Assembly (NCBI GenBank): GCA_027064565.1
Contig: JAMOPK010000276.1
Coordinates: 1-10,188 of the forward strand
Source: Caldifarciminota bacterium
GTDB taxonomy: Bacteria > Hydrothermota > Hydrothermia > B15-G9
DNA: 10,188 nucleotides
Reading direction: 5' to 3'
Numbering within the stretch: position 1 is the stretch's first letter; each line of letters opens with the position of its first letter. Shown piece after piece: positions 1 through 5,647 of the stretch. Made by a program: the position numbers and the translations under genes. Under the pieces are notes generated by a model, which saw only the letters and a program-made list of their open reading frames with translations, did not search any database and was not told where the DNA came from.

Positions 1-944
1 GTGGCAAAATTGGCAGTATCCGCATGGGAAGCATGACCGGCATTCGCAGCGAAGGCAGCTGTGTCGGCTGTGGCAGTGTGAAAAGCGTAGTTTGCGGAAT
101 CAGAAAGGATCGAGGAGGATGCGCTGCTCGCGTATTCCGAGCTGTCAGCGTAGTCAGCATGGGCGGCGGACTGGGTGAACCCCGCCGTGTCCGCGTAGTC
201 GGCAGCAGCGGCATGGACGGCGCTGGACGCCACATTGGCAGTGTCAGCGTAATCCGCATGGAGCGCATTTGATGTGAAGCCGGCGGTATCGGCATAAACG
301 GCGTGCGCAGAGGACTGAGTGAACCCTGCCGTATCGGCGTAGTCGGCGGTGGTCGCATGAATCGCATTGGATGTAACTCCTGCTGAATCCGCGTAGGTCG
401 CATGAACTGCATTCGAGGCCACACCGGCGGTGTCAGCGTAATCTGCATGGGAAGCAACCTCAGCTACGCCAGCGGAGTTCGCATAATCGGAGCTCCCGGC
501 CACTCCGGCCGAATCAGCGTATGCGGCGGAACCGGAGACCCCCGCTGTGTTTGCCATTAGTGCGTGGTTTGCCGAATCGGCGTAAGATGCGAAATTGACG
601 CTGTCAACGTGGGCGAACATGGCGGTGTCGGCTGTTGTGGCATGGCCTGCGTTGGTGGCGAACCCTGCTGTATCGGCATAATTGGCATGGGTGGCGCTTT
701 CGGCCAAGCCTGCCTGGTCAGCATAGCCCGCACTGGACGCAGTGCCCGCTGAGTCCGCATAGGTTGCATGGATGGCGCTCGCGGTCACACCGGCGGAGTC
801 CGCATAGGTTGCGTGAGTAGAATTTAAAGCGACGGAGGCTGAGTCGGAACGGAGCGCATGGACGGCATTGACCGCAATTCCACTCGAATCGGCATAAAGT
901 GCGTGGAGGGAATATCCGGCAAACCCCGCTGTATCGGCACTGAC
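1..944 (-). repeat. Degenerate 45-bp (15-residue) coding repeats of the YAD protein
   Basis: The gene contains about 20 in-frame units centred on (Y/x)AD(S/T)A(G/x). Distances between successive YAD motifs are 15 residues in most cases, 12 or 18 in several, once 9 followed by 12, and once 17 near residues 248-265. Units have diverged enough that no long exact DNA repeat remains. The protein should be a long, uniform extended structure. The array continues past the left edge. Confidence 0.85.
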
Positions 945-1376
945 TGCATGGCTGGCATTCGCAGCATTGTCCGCATTCATCGCCCGGTAGCTGTAACCCA
1001 CGCTGACAAGCTTCTGCCTTGGTGTCAGTGCAACTCCGTTGATCCTTACCTCAAGATAGAGTGGAGCACCATTGAAGACCGAGTCCGGGATGGGGCTGTT
1101 TTCGCCAAGGAGGACGTTGAAAACGCCGTTGGAAACGTTGACACTCATCTGTCCGGATTGCCAGACTGGGCGACCACCTAACGACGTTCGGTATAGAGCG
1201 AAGCTCATGTTGAGGGTGCCGTTTACAGGTGAGTTGTCGGATGCGGTGAGGAATCCCTGATAGTTGATGGTGTGAGGCACAGTTTTGGGGCTAACGATGC
1301 CCTTATCGATCACGGATACATCCTTTGCAGCCGTCAAAGGCTGCACCATCAGCAGCATGAGCAATATTTGAACCAT
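1..1376 (-). CDS. Secreted YAD(S/T)AG-repeat surface/stalk protein, N-terminal part (3' end outside window)
   Basis: This open frame has no stop from its ATG at 1376 to the left edge (458 codons). AGGAGG lies 6 nt before the ATG. Residues 1-17 (MVQILLMLLMVQPLTAA) form a short hydrophobic export signal without Lys or Arg. Residues 36-133 form a compact beta-rich domain with the markers INYQGFLT (38-43 region), NGVFNVLLG (83-91), LYLEVRING (106-114) and LTPRQKLVSVGYSYRA (117-132); I recognise this as the head domain that precedes YAD-type repeats in secreted proteins of candidate phyla. From residue 145 onward the chain is about 20 degenerate repeats such as HATYADSAGVTASAI, rich in Ala, Ser, Asp and Thr. 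Such proteins often end in an anchoring or trimerising domain, which would lie beyond the window. It is probably a fibrous extracellular protein; partner and substrate are unknown. The coding call is secure because the repeat register is kept throughout; the function is inferred. Confidence 0.9.
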   Translation of the reverse strand, partial: MVQILLMLLMVQPLTAAKDVSVIDKGIVSPKTVPHTINYQGFLTASDNSPVNGTLNMSFALYRTSLGGRPVWQSGQMSVNVSNGVFNVLLGENSPIPDSVFNGAPLYLEVRINGVALTPRQKLVSVGYSYRAMNADNAANASHAVSADTAGFAGYSLHALYADSSGIAVNAVHALRSDSASVALNSTHATYADSAGVTASAIHATYADSAGTASSAGYADQAGLAESATHANYADTAGFATNAGHATTADTAMFAHVDSVNFASYADSANHALMANTAGVSGSAAYADSAGVAGSSDYANSAGVAEVASHADYADTAGVASNAVHATYADSAGVTSNAIHATTADYADTAGFTQSSAHAVYADTAGFTSNALHADYADTANVASSAVHAAAADYADTAGFTQSAAHADYADSSEYASSASSSILSDSANYAFHTATADTAAFAANAGHASHADTANFA

Positions 1377-1534
1377 AACACACCTCCTAACGCAATTTTT
1401 AAAGGCCACCGCGGGAGCTTCTCTCCCCCTTGTGACCGCTACGTTCCGCATATCGGGGCAGGAAAAACTCTCAATTCCGTAAAACAGCAGCAAAAAGAAC
1501 TAATTATTGAATAGATTTCATGAGAATTTGTCAA
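1377..1534 (-). promoter_or_regulatory. Promoter and roughly 120-nt leader of the YAD-repeat gene
   Basis: A perfect TTGACA -35 box reads on the minus strand at 1534-1529. A 17-bp spacer separates it from TTCAAT at 1511-1506 (four of six matches to TATAAT). The start of transcription would fall near 1499, leaving a leader of about 120 nt. The leader includes a small GGGAG/CTCCC hairpin (1413-1427) and a U-rich stretch close to the 5' end. It does not match any riboswitch consensus I can recognise. The promoter is a pattern match only. Confidence 0.5.
1383..1388 (-). promoter_or_regulatory. Ribosome binding site of the YAD-repeat gene
   Basis: The minus strand reads AGGAGG followed by six bases and ATG. 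This full-match Shine-Dalgarno fixes the start at 1376 and excludes the methionines further inside the signal peptide (residues 8 and 11). Confidence 0.85.
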
Positions 1535-1642
1535 TAACCGTTATTTTTTAAATTTTGAGAATAGAAAACGATGTCAGGAGAAGTCTCACCGGGAATTTAA
1601 GTTAGCGGTTTCCGACTTCTGGATGTAAACCCGGATTAGTAG

Positions 1643-1755
1643 GTCGGGCGTCCCGCCCGACGGTGAAGGGCGTCCCGCCCGACGGTAAAGGGCGTTCCGC
1701 CCGACGGTGAAGGGCGTCTCACCCGACAATGCAGGGCGTCCCGCCTGAAAAAAGC
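1643..1755. repeat. 22-bp GC-rich tandem array, about 5 units, opening with an inverted repeat
   Basis: Units begin at 1646, 1668, 1690, 1712 and 1734, each 22 bp long, with core GGGCGTCCCGCCCGACGGT. The first three are nearly identical and the last two have decayed. The left end forms a perfect palindrome, GTCGGGCG-TCC-CGCCCGAC (1643-1661). The same palindrome with loop AGA occurs at 8021-8039, so this is a dispersed, REP-like intergenic element that has expanded in tandem here. It lies between cdsA and the next minus-strand gene. Confidence 0.85.
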
Positions 1756-1766
1756 TCAGTCGTGAG
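1748..1766 (-). terminator. Weak candidate terminator downstream of cdsA
   Basis: On the minus strand, 38 nt after the cdsA stop, CTCA-CGAC-TGAG forms a 4-bp stem followed by C and six T residues. The stem is short for an intrinsic terminator. The GC-rich inverted repeats immediately beyond could contribute to termination. Confidence 0.3.
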
Positions 1767-1803
1767 ATGCTGACCCCGGAGGTGCAAAGTTGTGAATCGT
1801 TGG

Positions 1804-2628
1804 TTAAATCTGAAAGCAGTGATTGAGGATGAGGTAGATCAGATAAACGGGCGAAGCCGCAAAGACACTGTCAATCCTGTCGAGGATGCCGCCGTGTCCG
1901 GGGAAAATGTTGGATGAATCCTTGACCCCGGCCTCCCTTTTCCAGACCGATTCGATGAGATCGCCAAGCTGTGCGACCGTGGAGATCAGAAGCACAACCA
2001 TCAGGAACCAACCTCTTTCTTGAGGGACGATGGAGTTCAGACCGGGGATGAATTCGGCAAGGAAGGCGAAGATGACCACCCAGAGATAGCCCATCACAAG
2101 GCCTTCCCAGCTCTTTTTGGGGCTGACATCGGGCGCCAGTTTGTGTTTACCGGCCAAACTGCCGCCCACAAGGCCGCCCGTATCGAATATCCAGATCAGA
2201 AGGAGGTAAAAAATCAGGTGCCAGAAACCAGCAAGTCTTATGAACCACAGCGAAAACCCGCCAAGAGCGACGAAGAAAAATCCCATCATGGCGGATGCCA
2301 CGTTTTCGGTCTTCAAACCCGCAACCTGTCTGCTTATGGGCAGATACAACATAAAAACCATGAGGGAGATTAGAAGCATCCAGAGGGCGATGTTTATGGA
2401 GTTCCCGGAGGCGAAAAGCGCTATCGTGTAAAGCAGGGTCATAATTACCGATAAGGTGAGAGGGACATCGTTCCCCTTTTTGATCATCAACTTCGAGTAT
2501 TCCCAGATTGCGCCCACTGAGATCAGCAGCAGGAGCACCCATAGGAAGACTCCGCCCAGATAAACGGCGCCTATCACGATGGGCAGGAGCACCAGAGCGG
2601 TCAAAACGCGCGGAATTAGGTTTTTCAT
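1804..2628 (-). CDS. cdsA: Phosphatidate cytidylyltransferase (CDP-diglyceride synthase)
   Basis: CdsA is an integral membrane enzyme that converts phosphatidic acid and CTP into CDP-diacylglycerol and pyrophosphate, the branch point for bacterial phospholipids. The 274-residue length is typical. Hydrophobic segments cover roughly residues 8-45, 58-97, 110-150, 178-198, 207-222 and 255-270. The family signature is near the C-terminus: SVWKREAGVKD (227-237) and FPGHGGILDRIDS (242-254), with the conserved K-R, K-D, HGG and DR-D positions. An earlier conserved stretch, WIFDTGG (146-152), is followed by SPKKSWEG (169-176). The ATG overlaps the uppS stop as ATGA, and GGAGG lies upstream within the end of uppS, so translational coupling is likely. 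It is the last gene of the frr-uppS-cdsA cluster; dxr and rseP, which often follow, are not here. Confidence 0.97.
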   Translation of the reverse strand: MKNLIPRVLTALVLLPIVIGAVYLGGVFLWVLLLLISVGAIWEYSKLMIKKGNDVPLTLSVIMTLLYTIALFASGNSINIALWMLLISLMVFMLYLPISRQVAGLKTENVASAMMGFFFVALGGFSLWFIRLAGFWHLIFYLLLIWIFDTGGLVGGSLAGKHKLAPDVSPKKSWEGLVMGYLWVVIFAFLAEFIPGLNSIVPQERGWFLMVVLLISTVAQLGDLIESVWKREAGVKDSSNIFPGHGGILDRIDSVFAASPVYLIYLILNHCFQI

Positions 2629-3347
2629 TCTTTCACTCCTCCAAATCTTCGCTCACGGGATGCGTAGTCCTCAAGTGCTCTGACAAATTCCTCACGCCTG
2701 AAATCCGGCCATAACGTCTCCGTCACATAAAGTTCCGTGTAAGCTATCTGCCAGAGCAAAAAGTTGGAAACTCGAAGCTCCCCGGAAGTGCGGATCAAAA
2801 GGTCAGGATCAGGGAGTTCAGGTTGATACAAAAATTTTCTAAAACTGTTTTCATCGATCTCCTCAGGCCTCAATTTGCCTTCAATTGCAAGTGAGACCAT
2901 CTTCCTTGCAGCATCCACAAGTTCCGTCCGACCGCCGTAAGAAATGGCAAGGTAGAGCTTCAACTTGCTGTTATTTCTGGTGAGTTCCATTGAGTCTCGA
3001 GCCAGTTTCTGAAGGTCAGGGGGGAGATCGTTAATCCTGCCCATGAAGACCATTTTGACGCCCTCCTTGTGTAGCTTCTCCACTTCCCGATTGAGCACCT
3101 TCCTAAAAATGGACATGATCATTTCAACTTCAACGCTGGGTCTGCGCCAGTTCTCGCGGGAAAACGCATAAAGGGTCAGATATTCGATGCCAAAATCGAT
3201 GGCTGTTCGGATGACTTCTCTGACAGATTCTGCACCTACTTTGTGACCGTAATAACGTGGTAATCCTCTCCTGCGTGCCCATCTACCGTTGCCATCCATT
3301 ATTATAGCTACGTGGCGGGGTATCCTGTCCTGAGGGATCAATCTCAA
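2625..3347 (-). CDS. uppS: Isoprenyl transferase (undecaprenyl diphosphate synthase family)
   Basis: This cytosolic cis-prenyltransferase condenses isopentenyl diphosphate onto farnesyl diphosphate. The product, after dephosphorylation, is the lipid carrier for peptidoglycan and surface glycans. All family motifs are present: HVAIIMDGNGRWARRRG (12-28, catalytic Asp18), LTLYAFSRENWRRP (57-70), AISYGGRTEL (134-143), DPDLLIRTSGELRVSNFLLWQ (180-200) and the ELY-x4-LWPDF block (205-216). Chain length of the product cannot be read from sequence. The start is TTG. The first TTG (3347) is only one base from the GGGAG Shine-Dalgarno, while a second in-frame TTG at 3341 has a 7-nt spacing and is the likelier start, giving 238 residues. 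The frr stop lies 12-18 nt upstream and the end overlaps cdsA by four bases, consistent with one transcript. Confidence 0.97.
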   Translation of the reverse strand: MRLIPQDRIPRHVAIIMDGNGRWARRRGLPRYYGHKVGAESVREVIRTAIDFGIEYLTLYAFSRENWRRPSVEVEMIMSIFRKVLNREVEKLHKEGVKMVFMGRINDLPPDLQKLARDSMELTRNNSKLKLYLAISYGGRTELVDAARKMVSLAIEGKLRPEEIDENSFRKFLYQPELPDPDLLIRTSGELRVSNFLLWQIAYTELYVTETLWPDFRREEFVRALEDYASRERRFGGVKE

Positions 3348-3348
3348 A

Positions 3349-3353
3349 CTCCC
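3349..3353 (-). promoter_or_regulatory. Ribosome binding site that favours TTG at 3341 for uppS
   Basis: The minus strand reads GGGAG, then TTTGAGA, then TTG. The spacing of 7 nt fits initiation at the TTG at 3341-3339; the upstream TTG at 3347-3345 would leave only 1 nt. Confidence 0.6.
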
Positions 3354-3359
3354 GATGGG

Positions 3360-3923
3360 TTAACCTTCCATGATTTCTTTTTCTTTCTCTTTGCGAATCT
3401 TGTTGACCTCTTCGATGTATTTTTTGGTCAGCTCCTCAACCTCTTTCTCAGCCCTTTTGCGTTCATCCTCGGAAATCTGCTTCTCCTTCTCCCACCGCTT
3501 GAGTTTGTTCATGCCGTCCTGACGGATGTTGCGGATGGCGATTCTTGCCTGCTCCGCAAGCTCTCCCACAAGCTTGACCAACTGGCTGCGGGTCTCTTCT
3601 GTGAGCGGCGGAATGGGGATACGAATGACGTTGCCATCGCTCTGGGGGTTCAGGCCAAGCCCGGCCTTCCTGATCGCACGGTCGATCTCGCCGATCGCAC
3701 TCTTGTCCCACGGCTGGATGAGGAGCAGGCGAGGCTCAGGCACGACGATGCTGGCAATCTTATTCAGCTCGATCTGCTGGCCGTAATACTCGATCTTTAT
3801 CCCGTCCAGAAGCGCCGGTGTGGCTCGACCGGTCTTAAGATGCTTCAATTCGTTCTTGAATGCCTCGATGCTCTTCTTCATCCTGCGCTCAAGGTCTTTG
3901 TGAAGGGCGTTTATGTCCGACAT
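3360..3923 (-). CDS. frr: Ribosome recycling factor
   Basis: RRF works with EF-G to split the post-termination ribosome complex in the cytoplasm. At 187 residues the protein matches the usual length of about 185. Domain I helices flank the molecule: residues 1-30 and about 104-187, with a very Lys/Glu-rich C-terminal coiled helix. The small beta domain II lies between. Recognisable family blocks are LKTGRATPALLDGI (29-42), IEYYGQ, IASIVVPEPRLLLIQPWDKS (57-76) and the segment IRIPIPPLTEETRSQLVK (101-118). The ATG at 3923 is preceded by a strong AGGAGG 5 nt upstream. It stands 58 nt after the queH-type gene and 12-18 nt before uppS. In many bacteria pyrH precedes frr; that gene is not present in this window. 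Confidence 0.98.
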   Translation of the reverse strand: MSDINALHKDLERRMKKSIEAFKNELKHLKTGRATPALLDGIKIEYYGQQIELNKIASIVVPEPRLLLIQPWDKSAIGEIDRAIRKAGLGLNPQSDGNVIRIPIPPLTEETRSQLVKLVGELAEQARIAIRNIRQDGMNKLKRWEKEKQISEDERKRAEKEVEELTKKYIEEVNKIRKEKEKEIMEG

Positions 3924-3928
3924 ACCTT

Positions 3929-3959
3929 CCTCCTCCTTGTTGGTTGGGCTTTAATTATA
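3929..3959 (-). promoter_or_regulatory. Candidate frr promoter -10 box and Shine-Dalgarno
   Basis: In the 58-nt gap before frr, the minus strand has a perfect TATAAT (3959-3954), about 30 nt before the ATG. AGGAGG follows at 3934-3929. No good -35 box is seen at the right distance; the best hexamer at a 17-bp spacing is a poor AATTTT. This suggests frr-uppS-cdsA can be transcribed independently of the upstream gene. Confidence 0.4.
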
Positions 3960-3981
3960 GAGCATGCCCTGACTCAAAAAT

Positions 3982-5541
3982 TTATGTCATGTCCTCTAAA
4001 AATGCCCTGATGACCTCCATCACCCTGTCAGCGAGACGCTGATCCAGATGGGCTTCATCGTCCAGAGGATGGTTGAAAAACGGATCAGGAACCGCCCTGA
4101 CCTCGGCGATTTCCAAACCGTTTGAGGGCTGTATGACCGGGCTTTCCACGTCGAAACCGGCACCCCTGAAGGCTTCGGCGATGTCGAAATTCGGTGTGTG
4201 TCGAACGCTGAGCGCTTCCCCGCGTCCTATTTCCACCAATTTGATGACCCTCTTAACGCCCGGAAACATGGCTGACAGGGCCTCCATCAGCCTGCGAAAA
4301 CCCTGATTCCCAAGCACTTCACACCCAATGAAGGCAAAAAGGATGTCATCGCGCTGGAGTTCACGGGATAGTTGAAGCAGTTTCAGGGCGGCGATCTTTC
4401 TGCTCCAGCCCGGCGATGTGTAGGCCGAATCTATGGGTGCGGCGATAACTGTGCCCGGATTGCCCTTCCATGCCAGCAAAATGCCGCTCCGCGCCCTGTC
4501 GTTGAACTCCACGAGCATCTCCACGTCCATTTTCCGGTCTGCGTAGTCCAGTATCTCCCGCTCAACGCTGAGGGCAGGCACCATGGTCGGGAAGTAAGGG
4601 GAAAGGAACGGCACGGCCTGACCGTCCAGCCTGACCCAGAACTCCAGTCCGCCTTTGGTGAAGCCGAACCTTTTGAACCGCATCCCTTCTTTTTCAATCT
4701 CGCCCATTGGAACGAGATACCCCCTCACCCTGCCGCTGGATGACGGGGAGTAGAACAGCGGATAGGCTTTGAATGACGGTCCGGTTCTGGCGACGGAAAG
4801 CTTCGCTTTCAGAGGCTTCCAGCCCATGAACCTGAACTCTACCTCCCGAATGTTGGGGAACTCCATCTCCTCAAGTTCGTTCCTTATCTCCTTGCGGAAC
4901 AGGGTCTCGGAAGGGGTGCCCGGGAACCTGGCGCTTTCGGCAATCATGTCTCCTTCCCGTTCAGCCTGCTCGATCCGTTCCATCGTCTTGAGACGCCTTA
5001 TGTGCTCGGCTTCCCACAGGCTGAAGATGCAGCCGCAGTATTCCTGACGGTAAAGCTCGAATTCCCTCGAAAGCTCAAGGCTCCGTTTGAAACCGCCGCT
5101 TTTTTTGAGGTTGGAGTCTATCCACTCAATTCCATGGCGCGCCGCTGCCGCCCGACCGATGCGGTTGATCAGCTCGGCATCCTTCTTCGGCGAGATCGTG
5201 AGGACTGTCGAGATGGCGTCAAAACCGAGCTCCTTCGCCACCCTTGCGGTCTCCTCCAGCCGCATTTTGAAGCACACAGAACACCGCCTGCCGCCTTCCG
5301 GCTCGTCCTCCATCCCCCTGACAGCCTCAAACCAGCGTTCCGGATCGTATTTGCCCTCAATCACATCCACCCCGAACCGCCTTGCCACACGATAGAGTTC
5401 TATCAGCCTCAGGCGGTATTCCTCTCTCGGATGGATGTTGGGGTTGTAGAAGAACACGGTCACATCGAAATCCTTTGAAAAATATTCAATCCCGTAGGTT
5501 GCATCCGGCGCACAACAGATGTGAAGCAGCAGTTTCTTCAT
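3982..5541 (-). CDS. queH: Fusion: QueH epoxyqueuosine reductase domain plus degenerate M28-peptidase-like domain
   Basis: Residues 1-185 are a complete QueH (DUF208) domain, which reduces epoxyqueuosine to queuosine in tRNA, an alternative to cobalamin-dependent QueG. Its six characteristic cysteines are present: HICCAPD (Cys9, Cys10), RRCSVCFKMR (Cys87, Cys90) and EYCGC (Cys169, Cys171), the set expected to hold iron-sulfur/iron cofactors. Standalone QueH is roughly 180-250 residues, yet this protein has 519. Residues about 205-519 resemble a M28 aminopeptidase with a PA-type insert: a leading TPSE-x3-FRKEI helix (209-219), PLFYSPSSSGRVRGYLVPMG (261-280), TVIAAPIDSAY (364-374), FIGCEVLGNQG (404-414) and NHPLDDEAHLD (490-500). 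The usual H-x-D is P-I-D and the usual E-E is C-E, so peptidase activity is doubtful. No Shine-Dalgarno precedes the ATG. The QueH call is firm; the C-terminal assignment is from remembered family patterns. Confidence 0.88.
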   Translation of the reverse strand: MKKLLLHICCAPDATYGIEYFSKDFDVTVFFYNPNIHPREEYRLRLIELYRVARRFGVDVIEGKYDPERWFEAVRGMEDEPEGGRRCSVCFKMRLEETARVAKELGFDAISTVLTISPKKDAELINRIGRAAAARHGIEWIDSNLKKSGGFKRSLELSREFELYRQEYCGCIFSLWEAEHIRRLKTMERIEQAEREGDMIAESARFPGTPSETLFRKEIRNELEEMEFPNIREVEFRFMGWKPLKAKLSVARTGPSFKAYPLFYSPSSSGRVRGYLVPMGEIEKEGMRFKRFGFTKGGLEFWVRLDGQAVPFLSPYFPTMVPALSVEREILDYADRKMDVEMLVEFNDRARSGILLAWKGNPGTVIAAPIDSAYTSPGWSRKIAALKLLQLSRELQRDDILFAFIGCEVLGNQGFRRLMEALSAMFPGVKRVIKLVEIGRGEALSVRHTPNFDIAEAFRGAGFDVESPVIQPSNGLEIAEVRAVPDPFFNHPLDDEAHLDQRLADRVMEVIRAFLEDMT

Positions 5542-5548
5542 GGCGTAA

Positions 5549-5577
5549 ATGTTAATGCACCGACGGGGATTTGACGA
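5549..5577 (-). promoter_or_regulatory. Candidate leaderless promoter of the queH fusion gene
   Basis: The minus strand has TCGTCA (5577-5572, four matches to TTGACA), a 17-bp spacer, and TAACAT (5554-5549, four matches including the key TA and final T). Exactly 7 nt separate the -10 from ATG at 5541, so transcription could begin at or next to the start codon. There is no Shine-Dalgarno in between. Confidence 0.4.
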
Positions 5578-5598
5578 TGGTGAGAAACAGGATTAGAT

Positions 5599-5627
5599 TT
5601 TTCGCTAAATAGGACATAGAATAATAT
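5599..5627 (+). promoter_or_regulatory. Candidate promoter of the LVIVD-repeat gene
   Basis: A TAATAT -10 box (5622-5627) lies 17 bp after a poor -35 hexamer TTTTCG (5599-5604) in an AT-rich stretch. The predicted start near 5634 leaves a short leader that contains the Shine-Dalgarno. Together with the queH promoter it makes 5542-5647 a divergent promoter region. Confidence 0.4.
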
Positions 5628-5638
5628 CTGTAATTAAC

Positions 5639-5644
5639 AGGAGG
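5639..5644 (+). promoter_or_regulatory. Ribosome binding site of the LVIVD-repeat gene
   Basis: AGGAGG is followed by CGT and then two consecutive ATG codons. Spacing is 3 nt to the first (5648) and 6 nt to the second (5651), so the second ATG may be the true start. Confidence 0.8.
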
Positions 5645-5647
5645 CGT

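Noticed and set aside
24..1514. Several plus-strand open frames of 60-107 codons
   Set aside because: They run antisense to the YAD-repeat gene or its leader and arise from its repetitive, GC-rich codons. None has family resemblance or a Shine-Dalgarno, and the minus frame is clearly the coding one.
1609..1618. TTTCCGACTT shared with 8119-8128 (opposite strand), in both cases upstream of the palindrome
   Set aside because: A single 10-base match at different distances from the palindrome is close to chance expectation, and flanking bases do not align.
1643..1755. CRISPR-like array
   Set aside because: The 22-bp units are contiguous with no unique spacers, so this is a plain tandem repeat.
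2020..2542. Overlapping open frames on both strands inside cdsA
   Set aside because: They are in other frames of a gene whose product is certain from its signature; no start signals or recognisable domains.
3312..4010. Plus-strand 232-codon open frame
   Set aside because: It is antisense to frr; the Leu/Phe-rich translation is what the Lys/Glu-rich RRF helices give on the opposite strand.
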